The position numbers were made by a program, and so were the translations under genes. Positions 42,986 to 52,580 of a stretch of DNA of 64,000 nt are shown one piece after another. The DNA comes from Tumebacillus amylolyticus (GTDB lineage Bacteria > Bacillota > Bacilli > Tumebacillales > Tumebacillaceae): contig NZ_JAEQNB010000007.1 in assembly GCF_016722965.1 (NCBI RefSeq), positions 124,001-188,000 on the forward strand, read 5' to 3'. The notes under the pieces were generated by a model, which was given only the letters and a program-made list of their open reading frames with translations, searched no databases and was not told the origin of the DNA. Position 1 is the first letter of the stretch, and each line of letters begins with the position of its first letter.

Positions 42986-44518
42986 GTGAACCAACAGATC
43001 AAAGCACTAATAGAAAAACTCACAGGTTACTGGAAAAACCTTCAGAAGCACCAGCGTCGCAACTTGATCATCGTCGCTGTGTTGTTCGTTCTTACGGTGG
43101 CCTTTCTGAGCTGGTTCGCATTGCGACCGAATTATCAAACCGTTTTGGTCAATCAGACGCCCGCCTCGCTTGGCGAAGTGACCACCAAGTTGGACGAACT
43201 GAAAATCCCTTATCAAACCAGTGGAGACAACCTCCAAGTACCGGAACAATACGTGGATGAAGCCCGGATGAAACTTGCGATGGCGGGTTTGCCGAACACG
43301 GGCACCGCTTCGGGGTACTCGGTTTTTGACAACCAGAACCTTGGCATGACCGAGAACGAATTCAATGTGCGATCCAAGCAAGCGATTGAGACGCAGATTC
43401 AGAACTCGATCCTCACGCTCAAAGGCGTCAAGGAAGCACGAGTCAACCTCGTCATGCCGGAGAAGAAATTGTTCGTCTCCCAACAAGAAGACAACGCGAA
43501 GGCATCTGTTGTCCTCTTGCTAGATACGGGTGTGAAACTGTCGGCAGATCAAGTGACCGGCATCCAACAGCTCGTCTCGCACTCCGTTCCGGGACTTACG
43601 CCGCAGAACATCTCGCTGGTCGACCAGAACGGGGTCCGCTTGCTCGACGAATCGGGTCAGCCGATTCCGGACGGCACGGCGAACCCGCAACTTACGAAAC
43701 AACAGCTCGTCCAAAACCAAGTGGAGTCGGAAGCTAAGAATAGAATTCGAGATTCGCTGGAGCGTTTGGTCGGTCCTGGTAACGTAGAAGTGGTCGTGCA
43801 TGCGGATCTGAACTTCGATCAACGCACGTGGAAAACTCACGAAGTGAGCCCGATGAAGGACAGCAACACCGGAGCGGTCGTGTCCGAGCACAACTCTAGC
43901 GAAGAGACCACCGGAAACTCCGGAGCGTCCGGCGTCGCCGGCACCCAGTCCACCGACCCGGGAGCAACGCCGACCGCGAAGTCGGCCGACAGTGGAGCCA
44001 GCACCTCGTCGAAAAAGGATTCCACGATCAACCGTGACTGGAACACGTACGATGAGAACGGACAATCGGCTCCTTACCAAGTGAAGACGTACACCGTTTC
44101 CGTTTTGATCAACAACGAGCAACTCGTCAAAGACCGCGAAGCGGACATCCGCAAGTTTGTCTCCACCGCCATTGGTGCGAACAACGACGGAACGGCCGAT
44201 GCGCAGATCACGGTCACCGGAGGAACGTTCCAAGCTCCGGCAAATCCGTTCACCGCTACTACCTCGTGGTACAAACAACCGTGGTTCCTCGGTGCCTTGT
44301 CCGCAGCGCTCGTGCTGCTCGGCGGCGGTGTGTACGCATTCTCTCGCCGACGCAAAGTGGCAGAGGTTCCGGTACTCGAAAGACCGCGCATCACCGATGT
44401 GGGCGCAGTCGTAGAAGAGACCGAGAACATGAAGATGAAAAAGCAGCTGGAGAAGTTGGCTGGACAAAAACCGGAAGAATTTGTCAACCTGTTGCGTACT
44501 TGGTTGGTAGAAGAGTAG
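42986..44518 (+). CDS. fliF: Flagellar MS-ring protein FliF
   Basis: Forms the membrane-embedded MS ring, 510 residues. Two membrane segments (about 24-44, LIIVAVLFVLTVAFLSWFAL, and about 430-450) flank a ring-building periplasm-side domain (YscJ/FliF repeats: FDNQNLGMTENEFNVRSKQA, VNLVMPEKKLFV). A Ser/Gly/Thr-rich insertion (about 295-355) precedes the second domain. The C-terminal cytoplasmic tail (EFVNLLRTWLVEE) binds FliG. GTG start at 42986 with GGGGTGAC upstream. Confidence 0.96.
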   Translation: MNQQIKALIEKLTGYWKNLQKHQRRNLIIVAVLFVLTVAFLSWFALRPNYQTVLVNQTPASLGEVTTKLDELKIPYQTSGDNLQVPEQYVDEARMKLAMAGLPNTGTASGYSVFDNQNLGMTENEFNVRSKQAIETQIQNSILTLKGVKEARVNLVMPEKKLFVSQQEDNAKASVVLLLDTGVKLSADQVTGIQQLVSHSVPGLTPQNISLVDQNGVRLLDESGQPIPDGTANPQLTKQQLVQNQVESEAKNRIRDSLERLVGPGNVEVVVHADLNFDQRTWKTHEVSPMKDSNTGAVVSEHNSSEETTGNSGASGVAGTQSTDPGATPTAKSADSGASTSSKKDSTINRDWNTYDENGQSAPYQVKTYTVSVLINNEQLVKDREADIRKFVSTAIGANNDGTADAQITVTGGTFQAPANPFTATTSWYKQPWFLGALSAALVLLGGGVYAFSRRRKVAEVPVLERPRITDVGAVVEETENMKMKKQLEKLAGQKPEEFVNLLRTWLVEE

Positions 44519-44525
44519 GAGTGAC

Positions 44526-45542
44526 ATGCTTGTGGCACGACAACAGAAATTATCTGGTCGTCAAAAGGCCGCCGTGCTGCTGGTCTCTTTGGGTCCCGAA
44601 ATTGCGTCCAAAGTATTCAAACATTTGCGTGATGACGAAATAGAGCAATTGACTCTGGAGATTGCGAACGTTCGCAAGATCGAATTCGAACAGCGCGAGG
44701 ACGTGCTCGAAGAGTTCCACTCGATCGTTCAGGCCCAAGAATACATCGCCCAAGGCGGGATCGAGTACGCCAAGGACGTCTTGGAAAAAGCACTCGGTTC
44801 GCAAAAAGCACTCGAAGTGATCAACCGCTTGACCGCCTCGCTGCAAGTCAGACCGTTTGACTTTGCGCGCAAGGCGGACCCGAACCAGATCCTCAACTTC
44901 ATTCAGAACGAGCATCCGCAGACGATTGCGTTGGTGCTTTCCTATCTCGATCCGCAACAGGCGGCGATGATTCTCTCGGCGCTTCCGCAAGATCACCAAG
45001 CGGACGTGGCTCGACGTATCGCCTTGATGGATCGTACTTCTCCGGAGGTCATCAACCAAGTGGAGCGCGTCTTGGAGAACAAACTGTCCCAGATGTCGTT
45101 GCACGATTTCTCCTCCGGCGGCGGGATCGACGCCATCGTTCAAGTGCTCAACGGCGTCGACCGTTCCACGGAGAAGACGATTCTCGAATCGCTCGAATTG
45201 CAAGATCCGGAGTTGGCGGAAGAAATCAAGAAACGCATGTTCGTTTTCGAAGACATCGTCAACATCGACAACCGTTCCATCCAACGTGTCATTCGCGACG
45301 TCGAAACCCAAGACCTCGCGCTGGCGCTCAAAGTCTCCAGCGAGGAAGTGCAGGAAGTCATCTTCCGCAACATGTCGAAGCGAATGGTCGAAACCTTCAA
45401 GCAAGACATGGAATTCATGGGACCTGTTCGACTTCGCGATGTCGAAGAAGCACAGCAACGCATCGTAGGCATTATCCGTCGTCTCGAAGAGAGCGGCGAG
45501 ATCGTGATCGCACGTGGCGGAGGAGACGATATCATTGTCTAA
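44526..45542 (+). CDS. fliG: Flagellar motor switch protein FliG
   Basis: C-ring rotor protein that interacts with the stators. The 338 residues comprise N, middle and C domains; the middle domain includes EHPQTIALVLSYLDPQQAAM (with the EHPQ motif), and the torque helix region has FVFEDIVNIDNRSIQRVIRD with charged residues. Either ATG 44526 or GTG 44532 can start; GGAGTG at 44518-44523 fits the GTG slightly better. Its stop overlaps fliH. Confidence 0.96.
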   Translation: MLVARQQKLSGRQKAAVLLVSLGPEIASKVFKHLRDDEIEQLTLEIANVRKIEFEQREDVLEEFHSIVQAQEYIAQGGIEYAKDVLEKALGSQKALEVINRLTASLQVRPFDFARKADPNQILNFIQNEHPQTIALVLSYLDPQQAAMILSALPQDHQADVARRIALMDRTSPEVINQVERVLENKLSQMSLHDFSSGGGIDAIVQVLNGVDRSTEKTILESLELQDPELAEEIKKRMFVFEDIVNIDNRSIQRVIRDVETQDLALALKVSSEEVQEVIFRNMSKRMVETFKQDMEFMGPVRLRDVEEAQQRIVGIIRRLEESGEIVIARGGGDDIIV

Positions 45543-46299
45543 GGTGCTAAAAGCTCATCAAGCTCAGTTGACCCAGGGTGCATACTTCGTACACGTTCAA
45601 CCGATCCGCGAGCCGGAAGCGCCGTTTGACCCGGAAATCGACCAGATCAAACAGGCCGCCTTGCAAGAGGCGGAAAACATCCGAGCGGCTGCCCGTCTTG
45701 AGGCGGAGAACATCCTTCTCGCGGCGGAACAGCAAGCTGCACAGCTTCTGGAAGCGGAACGTGCTCGTGTGCAGGCGTTTTTACAGTCGGAAGTCGAGGA
45801 AGCAAAGCGCGTCGGATACAACGAAGGCTACGGAGTTGCGCAAGAGACGGTGAACGCTGAGTACGCCGACGCTTTTTCCAACGTGCAACATCTCTACGCG
45901 TTGGCAGAAGTAGATCGTCGTCAATTCATCGCTGATTCGGAGCCGATGATCGTCGACCTCGCCTGTCACATCGCCCGCAAGATCATGCACCGCGAGTCTG
46001 AAACGGACCGTAGTTGGGTGCTCGATGTGGTTCGAGCGGCGCTGGAGGAAATCAACGACTCCGGCAAAATCGAAGTCCGCGTCCACCCGGACGACTTTGA
46101 ATTGATCCGCGACAACCGTGACTTTTTGCGAAAGGAAGTGCCGGGCCAAACCGATCTGCTCGTCATCCCCGACCGGGGGGTAGCGACAGGCGGTTGCGTC
46201 CTGCACACGTCCTTTGGCAACATCGACGCTCGAATTGATACCCAGTTGGAAGAGGTGAGGAAGGCTTTGCAGGATGTTGCTGCAAACCTGGAATCATGA
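45535..46299 (+). CDS. fliH: Flagellar assembly protein FliH
   Basis: Regulator and peripheral stalk of the export ATPase FliI. The 254 residues have a long helical N-terminal half (Ala/Glu/Gln-rich coiled coil, about 40-120, with GxxxG-like GYNEGYGVAQ) and a FliH/V-ATPase-E-like C-terminal domain (VDLACHIARKIMHRE, VRVHPDDFELIRDNRDFL). TTG 45535, with GGCGGAGGAG 8 bases upstream and overlapping the fliG stop, is preferred over a GTG at 45514. fliI overlaps its last bases. Confidence 0.9.
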   Translation: MSKVLKAHQAQLTQGAYFVHVQPIREPEAPFDPEIDQIKQAALQEAENIRAAARLEAENILLAAEQQAAQLLEAERARVQAFLQSEVEEAKRVGYNEGYGVAQETVNAEYADAFSNVQHLYALAEVDRRQFIADSEPMIVDLACHIARKIMHRESETDRSWVLDVVRAALEEINDSGKIEVRVHPDDFELIRDNRDFLRKEVPGQTDLLVIPDRGVATGGCVLHTSFGNIDARIDTQLEEVRKALQDVAANLES

Positions 46300-47621
46300 G
46301 CCAAATCCTGCAACTTGACCGTTACCTCAAACGTCTGGACCGCACTCGTACGATCAAAGTCAATGGCAAAGTCACCAAAGTTATCGGTCTGACGATAGAA
46401 TCCAAAGGCCCGGCTGCTACGATGGGCGATGTCTGCACAATTGAAGCAGAAGGCATGGCTCCGATGTACGCAGAGGTCGTGGGGTTTCGCGAGAACAACG
46501 TGCTGCTCATGCCGCTCGGTGACCTTGGCTCGATTGGGCCGGGGCACGATGTGGTTGCAACGGGCAGTTCCTTGCAGATTCCAGTCGGGCCGCACTTGCT
46601 CGGACGCGTCTTGAACGGATTAGGCGAACCGATTGACGGCAAAGGACCGCTTGATTGCCATGAGTATGCAAAAGCGACGCAACAACCTCCGAACCCTTTG
46701 ACCCGCAAGCGCATTCAAGAGCCTCTAAGCGTCGGTGTTCGTTGCATCGATGGTCTGCTGACCGTCGGTCGTGGGCAACGGATCGGTCTCTTCGCGGGTT
46801 CCGGTGTCGGAAAATCAACGTTGCTTGGCATGATGGCTCGCAACACCACCGCCGACATCAACGTCATCGCCCTGATTGGCGAGCGGGGGCGTGAAGTACG
46901 CGAATTTATCGAGAAAGACTTGGGCGAGGAAGGGTTGAAACGCTCCGTTCTCATCGTCGCAACGTCCGACCAACCGCCTCTCGTTCGCATCAAAGGGGCG
47001 ATGGTTGCCACTTCGATTGCCGAATACTTCCGCGATCAAGGGCAAGACGTCGTGTTGATGATGGACTCCGTAACCCGATTTGCGATGTCTCAGCGTGAAG
47101 TTGGACTGGCTGTTGGCGAACCGCCGACGACTCGCGGGTATACCCCGTCCGTTTTCGCCATGTTACCGCGGCTCTTGGAGCGCGCAGGTACGGGGCACCA
47201 CGGCACGATTACCGCGTTTTACACGGTCCTCGTGGACGGGGACGACATGAACGAACCGGTCGCCGATGCGGTGCGGGGGATTCTGGACGGACACATCGTT
47301 CTCTCTCGAACGCTTGCCAATCGGGGTCATTTTCCTGCGATCGACGTGCTGGCTTCCGTTTCGCGCGTTATGAATGAACTGGTATCACCCGAGCATCGTC
47401 GAGCGGCGAATCTGGTCAAACGACTTTCTTCGATTTACAAGGACTCCGAAGACTTGATCAACATCGGGGCCTACCAACGAGGCAGCAACATGCAGATCGA
47501 CCTCGCGATCCAGTACGCTTCGGCTATTGAACAATTTACCACCCAGGATGTTTACGAGAAAATGGACTTGGAACACACCCAAGCGGTACTGATCGAAGCG
47601 TTCGGAGGGATTGACGTATGA
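46296..47621 (+). CDS. fliI: Flagellum-specific export ATPase FliI
   Basis: Hexameric ATPase that energises flagellar protein export; 441 residues, similar to F1-beta. Walker A AGSGVGKSTLLGMMARN (about 168), Walker B DVVLMMDSVTRF, GERGREVREFIEKDLGEEGL and the catalytic region are complete. Its ATG overlaps the fliH TGA (ATGA), and its own end overlaps fliJ by 4 bases, implying coupled translation. Confidence 0.97.
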   Translation: MSQILQLDRYLKRLDRTRTIKVNGKVTKVIGLTIESKGPAATMGDVCTIEAEGMAPMYAEVVGFRENNVLLMPLGDLGSIGPGHDVVATGSSLQIPVGPHLLGRVLNGLGEPIDGKGPLDCHEYAKATQQPPNPLTRKRIQEPLSVGVRCIDGLLTVGRGQRIGLFAGSGVGKSTLLGMMARNTTADINVIALIGERGREVREFIEKDLGEEGLKRSVLIVATSDQPPLVRIKGAMVATSIAEYFRDQGQDVVLMMDSVTRFAMSQREVGLAVGEPPTTRGYTPSVFAMLPRLLERAGTGHHGTITAFYTVLVDGDDMNEPVADAVRGILDGHIVLSRTLANRGHFPAIDVLASVSRVMNELVSPEHRRAANLVKRLSSIYKDSEDLINIGAYQRGSNMQIDLAIQYASAIEQFTTQDVYEKMDLEHTQAVLIEAFGGIDV

Positions 47622-48064
47622 GTGTTCGACTGCAGTCCTTGCACAAGATCACCGATCTCAAAAACCGTTTGACCCAACAGGCCAACTGGCGCTACACCGA
47701 ATCGCTCCGCAATTTGGATACGGAGCGTGAGAAATTGCAAGAATTGCTCAACTCTCACGACCAGGCGATTTTGGAGTTGCACAATCTGACGAACGATGGG
47801 GTTTCCGCGCAAGAGTTGCAAGGCTGGATGCATTTTATGCTCTCCCAGCGCACTTTGATCGAGCGGCAGAACCATCTAATAGAAGGAAAACAGTCGGAGT
47901 GTACCGAAAAGCGACAAGAGATGACAGATTGTTATCTGGAGGAGCAGAAATGGGTGAAACTCAAGGGGCGTCGATTGGAGGAGTACCAAGAATTCCTGAA
48001 CAAGATCGGACAGGAAACCTTGGATGAGATCGCCGTGACCGGATATCAACGTACGAAGGGGTGA
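47618..48064 (+). CDS. fliJ: Flagellar export protein FliJ
   Basis: 148-residue coiled-coil protein, central stalk of the export ATPase. Almost entirely helical and charged (LQSLHKITDLKNRLTQQANW, LRNLDTEREKLQELLNSHDQ). Identification rests on size, position between fliI and ylxF and composition, since FliJ sequences are poorly conserved. ATG overlaps the fliI TGA. Confidence 0.88.
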   Translation: MSVRLQSLHKITDLKNRLTQQANWRYTESLRNLDTEREKLQELLNSHDQAILELHNLTNDGVSAQELQGWMHFMLSQRTLIERQNHLIEGKQSECTEKRQEMTDCYLEEQKWVKLKGRRLEEYQEFLNKIGQETLDEIAVTGYQRTKG

Positions 48065-48074
48065 AGAGAACAGC

Positions 48075-48665
48075 ATGCAAGAGTCAGAACACCGCTACAG
48101 CGGGATGGAATGGACGTTTTATATCGTAATCCTCCCGATGCTGTTCACCGCACTGCTGGTTGGAATCATCCTGCAATTCTTAGGCTGGGACATCACCGGC
48201 AAGATTGGACATGCGGCACGAGCCATTCCCGGTGTGAGCAAGATCCTCCCGGCAGAACCACAAGAGACGGCGGCGAACGGGGAAACCCAAGCAGATCCTG
48301 CCAAGCAACTGCAAGATGCACAAGATCAGATCAAGTCTCTTGAAGACACCAAAAAGCAACTCGAGTCTGACATGGTCAAAAAGGACTCTGAGATCACCAA
48401 CTTGAAAAAACAGATCGACGATCTCAAGAAAAAACCGGACGCCAAAAAGGACGGCTCCACAACCGGAACCGCCTCGACAACCGATCCTTTTGTCCAACAA
48501 GCGCAGGTCTACGCACAGATGAGCCCGACCAAAGCGGCTGCGGTCATGAGCCAGCTCTCCGTCACCGAAGTGAAACACATCTTCTCCAAGATGACCAACG
48601 AACAACAAGCAGCGATTCTGGAGAAAATGGACCCGGCGATTGCCAGCAAGATTCTTTCCTCTTGA
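48075..48665 (+). CDS. ylxF: MotE-like membrane protein of the flagellar operon (YlxF)
   Basis: 196 residues. One membrane helix near the N-terminus (about 13-37), a Gln/Glu/Lys coiled coil (about 70-120), a Lys/Thr/Ser linker and a C-terminal MgtE-N-like helical domain (YAQMSPTKAAAVMSQLSVTE, VKHIFSKMTNEQQAAILEKM). This architecture matches MotE-type proteins, which assist stator stability, and YlxF of B. subtilis at the same position. Precise role unknown in this lineage. Confidence 0.85.
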   Translation: MQESEHRYSGMEWTFYIVILPMLFTALLVGIILQFLGWDITGKIGHAARAIPGVSKILPAEPQETAANGETQADPAKQLQDAQDQIKSLEDTKKQLESDMVKKDSEITNLKKQIDDLKKKPDAKKDGSTTGTASTTDPFVQQAQVYAQMSPTKAAAVMSQLSVTEVKHIFSKMTNEQQAAILEKMDPAIASKILSS

Positions 48666-48689
48666 TCCTTTGAAAGGAGGTGAAAGACA

Positions 48690-50132
48690 ATGGATATCCA
48701 GGCAACTACAACCCCGGCTGTATCGGGTTCGTCCACCTCGACCGGCACAGCACAGGGCACTGGCAAAACGAATGGCGGCAAGTCGCCTTTCAGCAATCTG
48801 TTGCAGACGATTGGCGGCCAAAGCGCTGATTCGGATAACAAGCAAACCGATCCGATGACAGCTGTGCTCGCACTTCTTGCAGGAGGTCTCAATCCGTTTG
48901 CACTTCAGCAGATGCCGACCGTAATGACGGCAGATGGTGAGAAAGCGGCAACGCCCGTTGTAAACGTGATGCTTGGCACTCGCTCATTGGATGTGCAACT
49001 GGCGGGACTACCGTTGCAAAGCGGAGATCTAGCCGCGTTGTTACAACAATTCGGAGCTTCGTCTAAGCTTCTGGGGGTCTTGCAAGAGCATCCGGAGCAA
49101 TCTTCGGCCCAAGTGCTGAGCGCACACCCGGAATTGTTCTCTGACGTGGGACAAGCATTGACCAACCTCGTACAACAAGCGGCGCAGAACCCGCAATTGC
49201 TTCTGGCACAACCAAAAGCCGCGGTATTAATGGAAGGAATCTTTGCGCAACTGCTGCAATCGGAGGGTGCGGAGGATCGAGCAACGAATGCCACACCGCA
49301 AAGCGCGAGCAACGCGCCGGCTGTGAAGCAACCGCAGTTTGGCAAGCTTCAAGCAGCGACGATCACGTCGCTTAACTTGCAAGTCCAAGTCGCGTCTGAA
49401 CCGACACAAACGACGGCGGCGAGTGCGGGCGCTGCCAACGCGCAGACGTTGCAAGCGACCGTGTTGACGGCCGCGATGCTGTCTGCAGACCATCCGATCC
49501 AAGAGCAAGCCAAGTCGGGAGATTCCCTCGACGCAACGCACTTGCTTTCCAACCCGCTTGCAGGAGGGCAAACTCCTTTGCAGAGCGTAAACGCAGAGCG
49601 TCTCGCCAAAATGCAACCTGTGGTCACGATGCACGCTGACCAGTTCCACAATCAGTTTGCAGAAATGGTCGTGAAGCGTGCTGCGTTGCTGGAAGCGCCG
49701 GGACGTCATGAGTTCCGCATCGTATTGCAACCGCAGGGTCTCGGTGAGATCGAAGTGCGCGTACAAGCGATCGGCAACCAGATTTCCATGCAATTCTCGG
49801 CTGACAGTGCAGCAACCAAGGGACTTTTGGATTCGAACCTTTCGAGCCTCAAGTCGCAGTTGCAAGCGCAAGGCATTCAGTTTGACCGTATCGATGTCTC
49901 GTCCTCGAACACCAACAACAGCACCAACCAAAATGGAAACGGCAGCCTGAACAGCGGCCTTCCGCAAGATCGTCAATCCGGCCAGAGCTTCCAAGGTCAA
50001 TCCGGCAACCAGTCGAACCGCAAGCAGAATACCGATCGTTTCTCCATCGACTCTGTTGATGCGGTAGAGATTGCGGCTGCACCTGAGGAGCAGGAGGTAC
50101 CGGAAGAGGCAAGCCTCGACGTTACGGCGTAA
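48690..50132 (+). CDS. fliK: Flagellar hook-length control protein FliK
   Basis: Secreted molecular ruler and export switch, 480 residues. Long Gln/Ala/Thr-rich low-complexity N-terminal region (to about 310), then the conserved hook-length domain (about 325-410): FRIVLQPQGLGEIEVRVQAI, GNQISMQFSADSAATKGLLD, SNLSSLKSQLQAQGIQFDRI. A Ser/Asn/Gln/Gly-rich tail ends the protein. AAAGGAGGTG precedes the ATG. It should act on the FlhB encoded at 57862. Confidence 0.93.
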   Translation: MDIQATTTPAVSGSSTSTGTAQGTGKTNGGKSPFSNLLQTIGGQSADSDNKQTDPMTAVLALLAGGLNPFALQQMPTVMTADGEKAATPVVNVMLGTRSLDVQLAGLPLQSGDLAALLQQFGASSKLLGVLQEHPEQSSAQVLSAHPELFSDVGQALTNLVQQAAQNPQLLLAQPKAAVLMEGIFAQLLQSEGAEDRATNATPQSASNAPAVKQPQFGKLQAATITSLNLQVQVASEPTQTTAASAGAANAQTLQATVLTAAMLSADHPIQEQAKSGDSLDATHLLSNPLAGGQTPLQSVNAERLAKMQPVVTMHADQFHNQFAEMVVKRAALLEAPGRHEFRIVLQPQGLGEIEVRVQAIGNQISMQFSADSAATKGLLDSNLSSLKSQLQAQGIQFDRIDVSSSNTNNSTNQNGNGSLNSGLPQDRQSGQSFQGQSGNQSNRKQNTDRFSIDSVDAVEIAAAPEEQEVPEEASLDVTA

Positions 50133-50147
50133 AGGAGGACATTCGAG

Positions 50148-50543
50148 TTGGCAACGAACAACGTAACATTTGATCCGTCTTCGTATACACGACCGAGCGG
50201 CGCGACGACTCCGGCGAAAAAGGAACTCGACCGCGACGCGTTTCTGAAGATATTGATCACCCAATTGCAATACCAAGACCCTTCCGCTCCGATGCAAGAC
50301 AAGGAATTTATCGCCCAGATGGCGCAATTCAGTTCCTTGGAACAGACAAGCAAAGTCTACCAAGTCAACTCGCTTGCGCTTGGCACGCAGATGATCGGCA
50401 ACGTCGCCGGTTACCAACTGCCGGACGGCACGATGAAGGAAGGCGAAGTGACCTCTGCTCAAACGGTTGATGGCGTCGTCAAAGTCAAGATCGGCGAAGA
50501 CATGATCGATTTGAGCCAGATCGTAGAAGTCAAGAAAAAGTAA
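50148..50543 (+). CDS. flgD: Flagellar hook assembly scaffold FlgD
   Basis: Hook cap protein needed to assemble FlgE, 131 residues, short form lacking the C-terminal Ig-like domains of enterobacterial FlgD. The conserved block LDRDAFLKILITQLQYQDPS then APMQDKEFIAQMAQFSSLEQ is clear. TTG start at 50148 with AAAGGAGGAC about 9 bases upstream. Confidence 0.94.
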   Translation: MATNNVTFDPSSYTRPSGATTPAKKELDRDAFLKILITQLQYQDPSAPMQDKEFIAQMAQFSSLEQTSKVYQVNSLALGTQMIGNVAGYQLPDGTMKEGEVTSAQTVDGVVKVKIGEDMIDLSQIVEVKKK

Positions 50544-50569
50544 ATCAAAGGCACCAGGGGGTGTAGCTT

Positions 50570-50974
50570 ATGAGTCAGGGATGGCCGATGAGGCCTGTTT
50601 CACTGCCGAACGCTCCCCAACCAGAGTTGCCGATCCGAAAGAACCCGACCGCATCTCGAGCGGCCGGTACGGTTTCCTTTCAAGATGAACTGAAGAAGCA
50701 ACTTCAAACTCAAACGCAACAACCTGTCACGTTTTCCGCGCATGCGCTTGAACGCCTGCGAGTACGCAACATTCGTCTCACTCAGGAGGACATGACTCGT
50801 CTTGGAAGTGCCATCGATCGGGTGGCTGCCAAAGGGGGACGCGAGTCTCTGGTGGTCTACCAAGACACCGCCTACTTGATCAACATCAAGAACCGCACGG
50901 TGATCACTGCCGTTGACAAGGCGCACATGAACGATCATGTGTTTACCAAAATCGACAGTGCCGTGTTTGCGTAA
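50570..50974 (+). CDS. Flagellar operon protein (TIGR02530-like)
   Basis: 134 residues, located between flgD and flgE. The C-terminal half reads FSAHALERLRVRNIRLTQED, MTRLGSAIDRVAAKGGRESL, VVYQDTAYLINIKNRTVITA, the pattern of the TIGR02530 flagellar-operon family whose function is unknown. The N-terminal 40 residues are Pro/Arg/Asn-rich. CCAGGGGGTG lies about 9 bases before the ATG. Presence only in flagellar operons suggests a role in hook assembly or its control. Confidence 0.88.
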   Translation: MSQGWPMRPVSLPNAPQPELPIRKNPTASRAAGTVSFQDELKKQLQTQTQQPVTFSAHALERLRVRNIRLTQEDMTRLGSAIDRVAAKGGRESLVVYQDTAYLINIKNRTVITAVDKAHMNDHVFTKIDSAVFA

Positions 50975-51067
50975 GGAACTCAATGCAAGGGCTGGCCCAC
51001 AATGGTGGAGGCCCCTAACCGCCGAATGACAGACGCGGTTACTACCCATAAGAGGAGGAACTAACAA

Positions 51068-51880
51068 ATGCTGCGCTCTCTTTACTCGGGTATTTCCGGC
51101 ATGCGAGGTTTTCAAACCAAGTTGGACACAATCGGTAACAACGTGGCGAACGTCAACACCGCCGGTTTTAAAGCAGGTCGTGTTATGTTCAAAGACATCA
51201 TGAGCCAAACGATTCAAGGTGCAGGCGCACCGGCACAAGGTTTCGGCGGGACGAACCCGATACAAGTGGGGCTGGGTGCTACCATTTCGGCAATTGACAC
51301 CGTCATGAACGACGGTTCGACGCAAGTCACGAACCGTCCGCTTGACTTCGCAATCCAAGGCAACGGCTTCTTCACCTTGATCAATGACAACGGTGAGAAG
51401 TTCTACACTCGCCAAGGTAACTTCTACCTCGACAACGCGGGCAACCTCGTCAACTCCGATGGTTGGAAAGTAGCCGATTCCGGGGATCAACCGATCGTCG
51501 TGGATATGACAACCGTCAAAGCGTACTCCTTTGACTCCAAAGGGAACCTGTACACAGTTAACAACGACGGAACCACCGACGGAACTCCGACGGCGACCAT
51601 CGGGTTGACGAAGTTCACGAACCCGTCCGGTCTGGAAAAGGTCGGAGGCAGCCTGTTCCGTGCTTCGGGCAACTCGGGTGATCCGCAACCGGGCACACCG
51701 GGCAGTACCGATGTCGGACTTGGCACCCTGCAAGTCGGCGCCTTGGAAATGTCCAACGTGGACCTGACCAACGAGTTTTCCGAGATGATCGTGGCACAGC
51801 GCGGTTTCCAAGCGAATTCCCGCACGATCACCGTCGCGGACGAAATTCTCCAAGAAGTCGTCAACCTGAAGCGCGGCTAA
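51068..51880 (+). CDS. flgE: Flagellar hook protein FlgE (FlgG-like)
   Basis: Main hook subunit, 270 residues, similar to the short 264-residue FlgE of B. subtilis; the same family covers distal rod FlgG, so the name rests on position. N-terminal MLRSLYSGISGMRGFQTKLD, IGNNVANVNTAGFKAGRVMF, DFAIQGNGFFTLINDNGEKF, and the C-terminal helix SNVDLTNEFSEMIVAQRGFQ, ANSRTITVADEILQEVVNLK are all present. AGAGGAGGAAC lies 8 bases upstream. swrD follows after 16 bases. Confidence 0.93.
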   Translation: MLRSLYSGISGMRGFQTKLDTIGNNVANVNTAGFKAGRVMFKDIMSQTIQGAGAPAQGFGGTNPIQVGLGATISAIDTVMNDGSTQVTNRPLDFAIQGNGFFTLINDNGEKFYTRQGNFYLDNAGNLVNSDGWKVADSGDQPIVVDMTTVKAYSFDSKGNLYTVNNDGTTDGTPTATIGLTKFTNPSGLEKVGGSLFRASGNSGDPQPGTPGSTDVGLGTLQVGALEMSNVDLTNEFSEMIVAQRGFQANSRTITVADEILQEVVNLKRG

Positions 51881-51896
51881 TCGGTGAACTAAGACC

Positions 51897-52136
51897 ATGA
51901 TTCCGGTGACCAAATTCAACCGCTCGACGGTGTACGTGAACGCGACACTCGTCGAGCAGGTTGAATCCACTCCAGATACTGTGATCACGCTTGTCAACGG
52001 GAAAAAGCTGATCGTTCGCGAGACTGTCGAGGAAGTGTTGAAGAGGGTCGAGGGTTACTACCGAAGAGTTGGACTGATTGCTGTTCAAGTCCAACAGAAT
52101 GCGGAGGAGACAGATGTTTCGGAACAAGGTATTTAA
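51897..52136 (+). CDS. swrD: FlbD-family swarming motility protein SwrD (YlzI)
   Basis: 79 residues. Family start MIPVTKFNRSTVYVNATLVE and VITLVNGKKLIVRETVEEVL are seen; the protein contains a beta-rich N-terminal half and a helical end. In B. subtilis SwrD raises flagellar power for swarming. Its last 23 bases overlap the fliL start, which suggests translational coupling. Confidence 0.9.
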   Translation: MIPVTKFNRSTVYVNATLVEQVESTPDTVITLVNGKKLIVRETVEEVLKRVEGYYRRVGLIAVQVQQNAEETDVSEQGI

Positions 52137-52548
52137 TATCGTCTTACTTATCATTATTTCTGTCGTATTGCTGGGCGTACTAGGAGTAGTCGGGTACAAG
52201 ATGCTCGGAAGTAAAAGTGCGGACGAACCGGATGTTCCGACCGCAACAGAGTTGCTGGACAGCCAATTTGATATCGGCAAGATGACGACCAATCTGGCAG
52301 GCAGTTCCTTGATTCAAGCCACGATCTCCGTACAAGGGGACAGCAAGAAAATGAAGACAGAACTTGAAGAACGCAAAGTGCAAGTGCGTGACATCATCAA
52401 CTCTGTCTTGCACCAAACCACGCAGGCTGACCTTGAGAAGGCAGATGGCATTGAACTGCTCAAAGTCAAACTGATGGGCGAGTTGAACAAAGTGATGCTT
52501 GAGGGGAAAGTGACAAACCTGTACATCTCCGACATCGTCGTTCAATAA
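52114..52548 (+). CDS. fliL: Flagellar basal body-associated protein FliL
   Basis: 144 residues. One membrane helix (about 7-29, FNIVLLIIISVVLLGVLGVV) and an extracytoplasmic domain (about 45-144) with family-like strands (LKVKLMGELNKVMLEGKVTN, LYISDIVVQ at the C-terminus). FliL supports stator function near the motor. ATG 52114 with GGAGGAGA 4-6 bases upstream lies inside the end of swrD. fliM follows after 32 bases. Confidence 0.92.
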   Translation: MFRNKVFNIVLLIIISVVLLGVLGVVGYKMLGSKSADEPDVPTATELLDSQFDIGKMTTNLAGSSLIQATISVQGDSKKMKTELEERKVQVRDIINSVLHQTTQADLEKADGIELLKVKLMGELNKVMLEGKVTNLYISDIVVQ

Positions 52549-52580
52549 AGAACATCCTGGGACAAAGGAGGTGATGACCG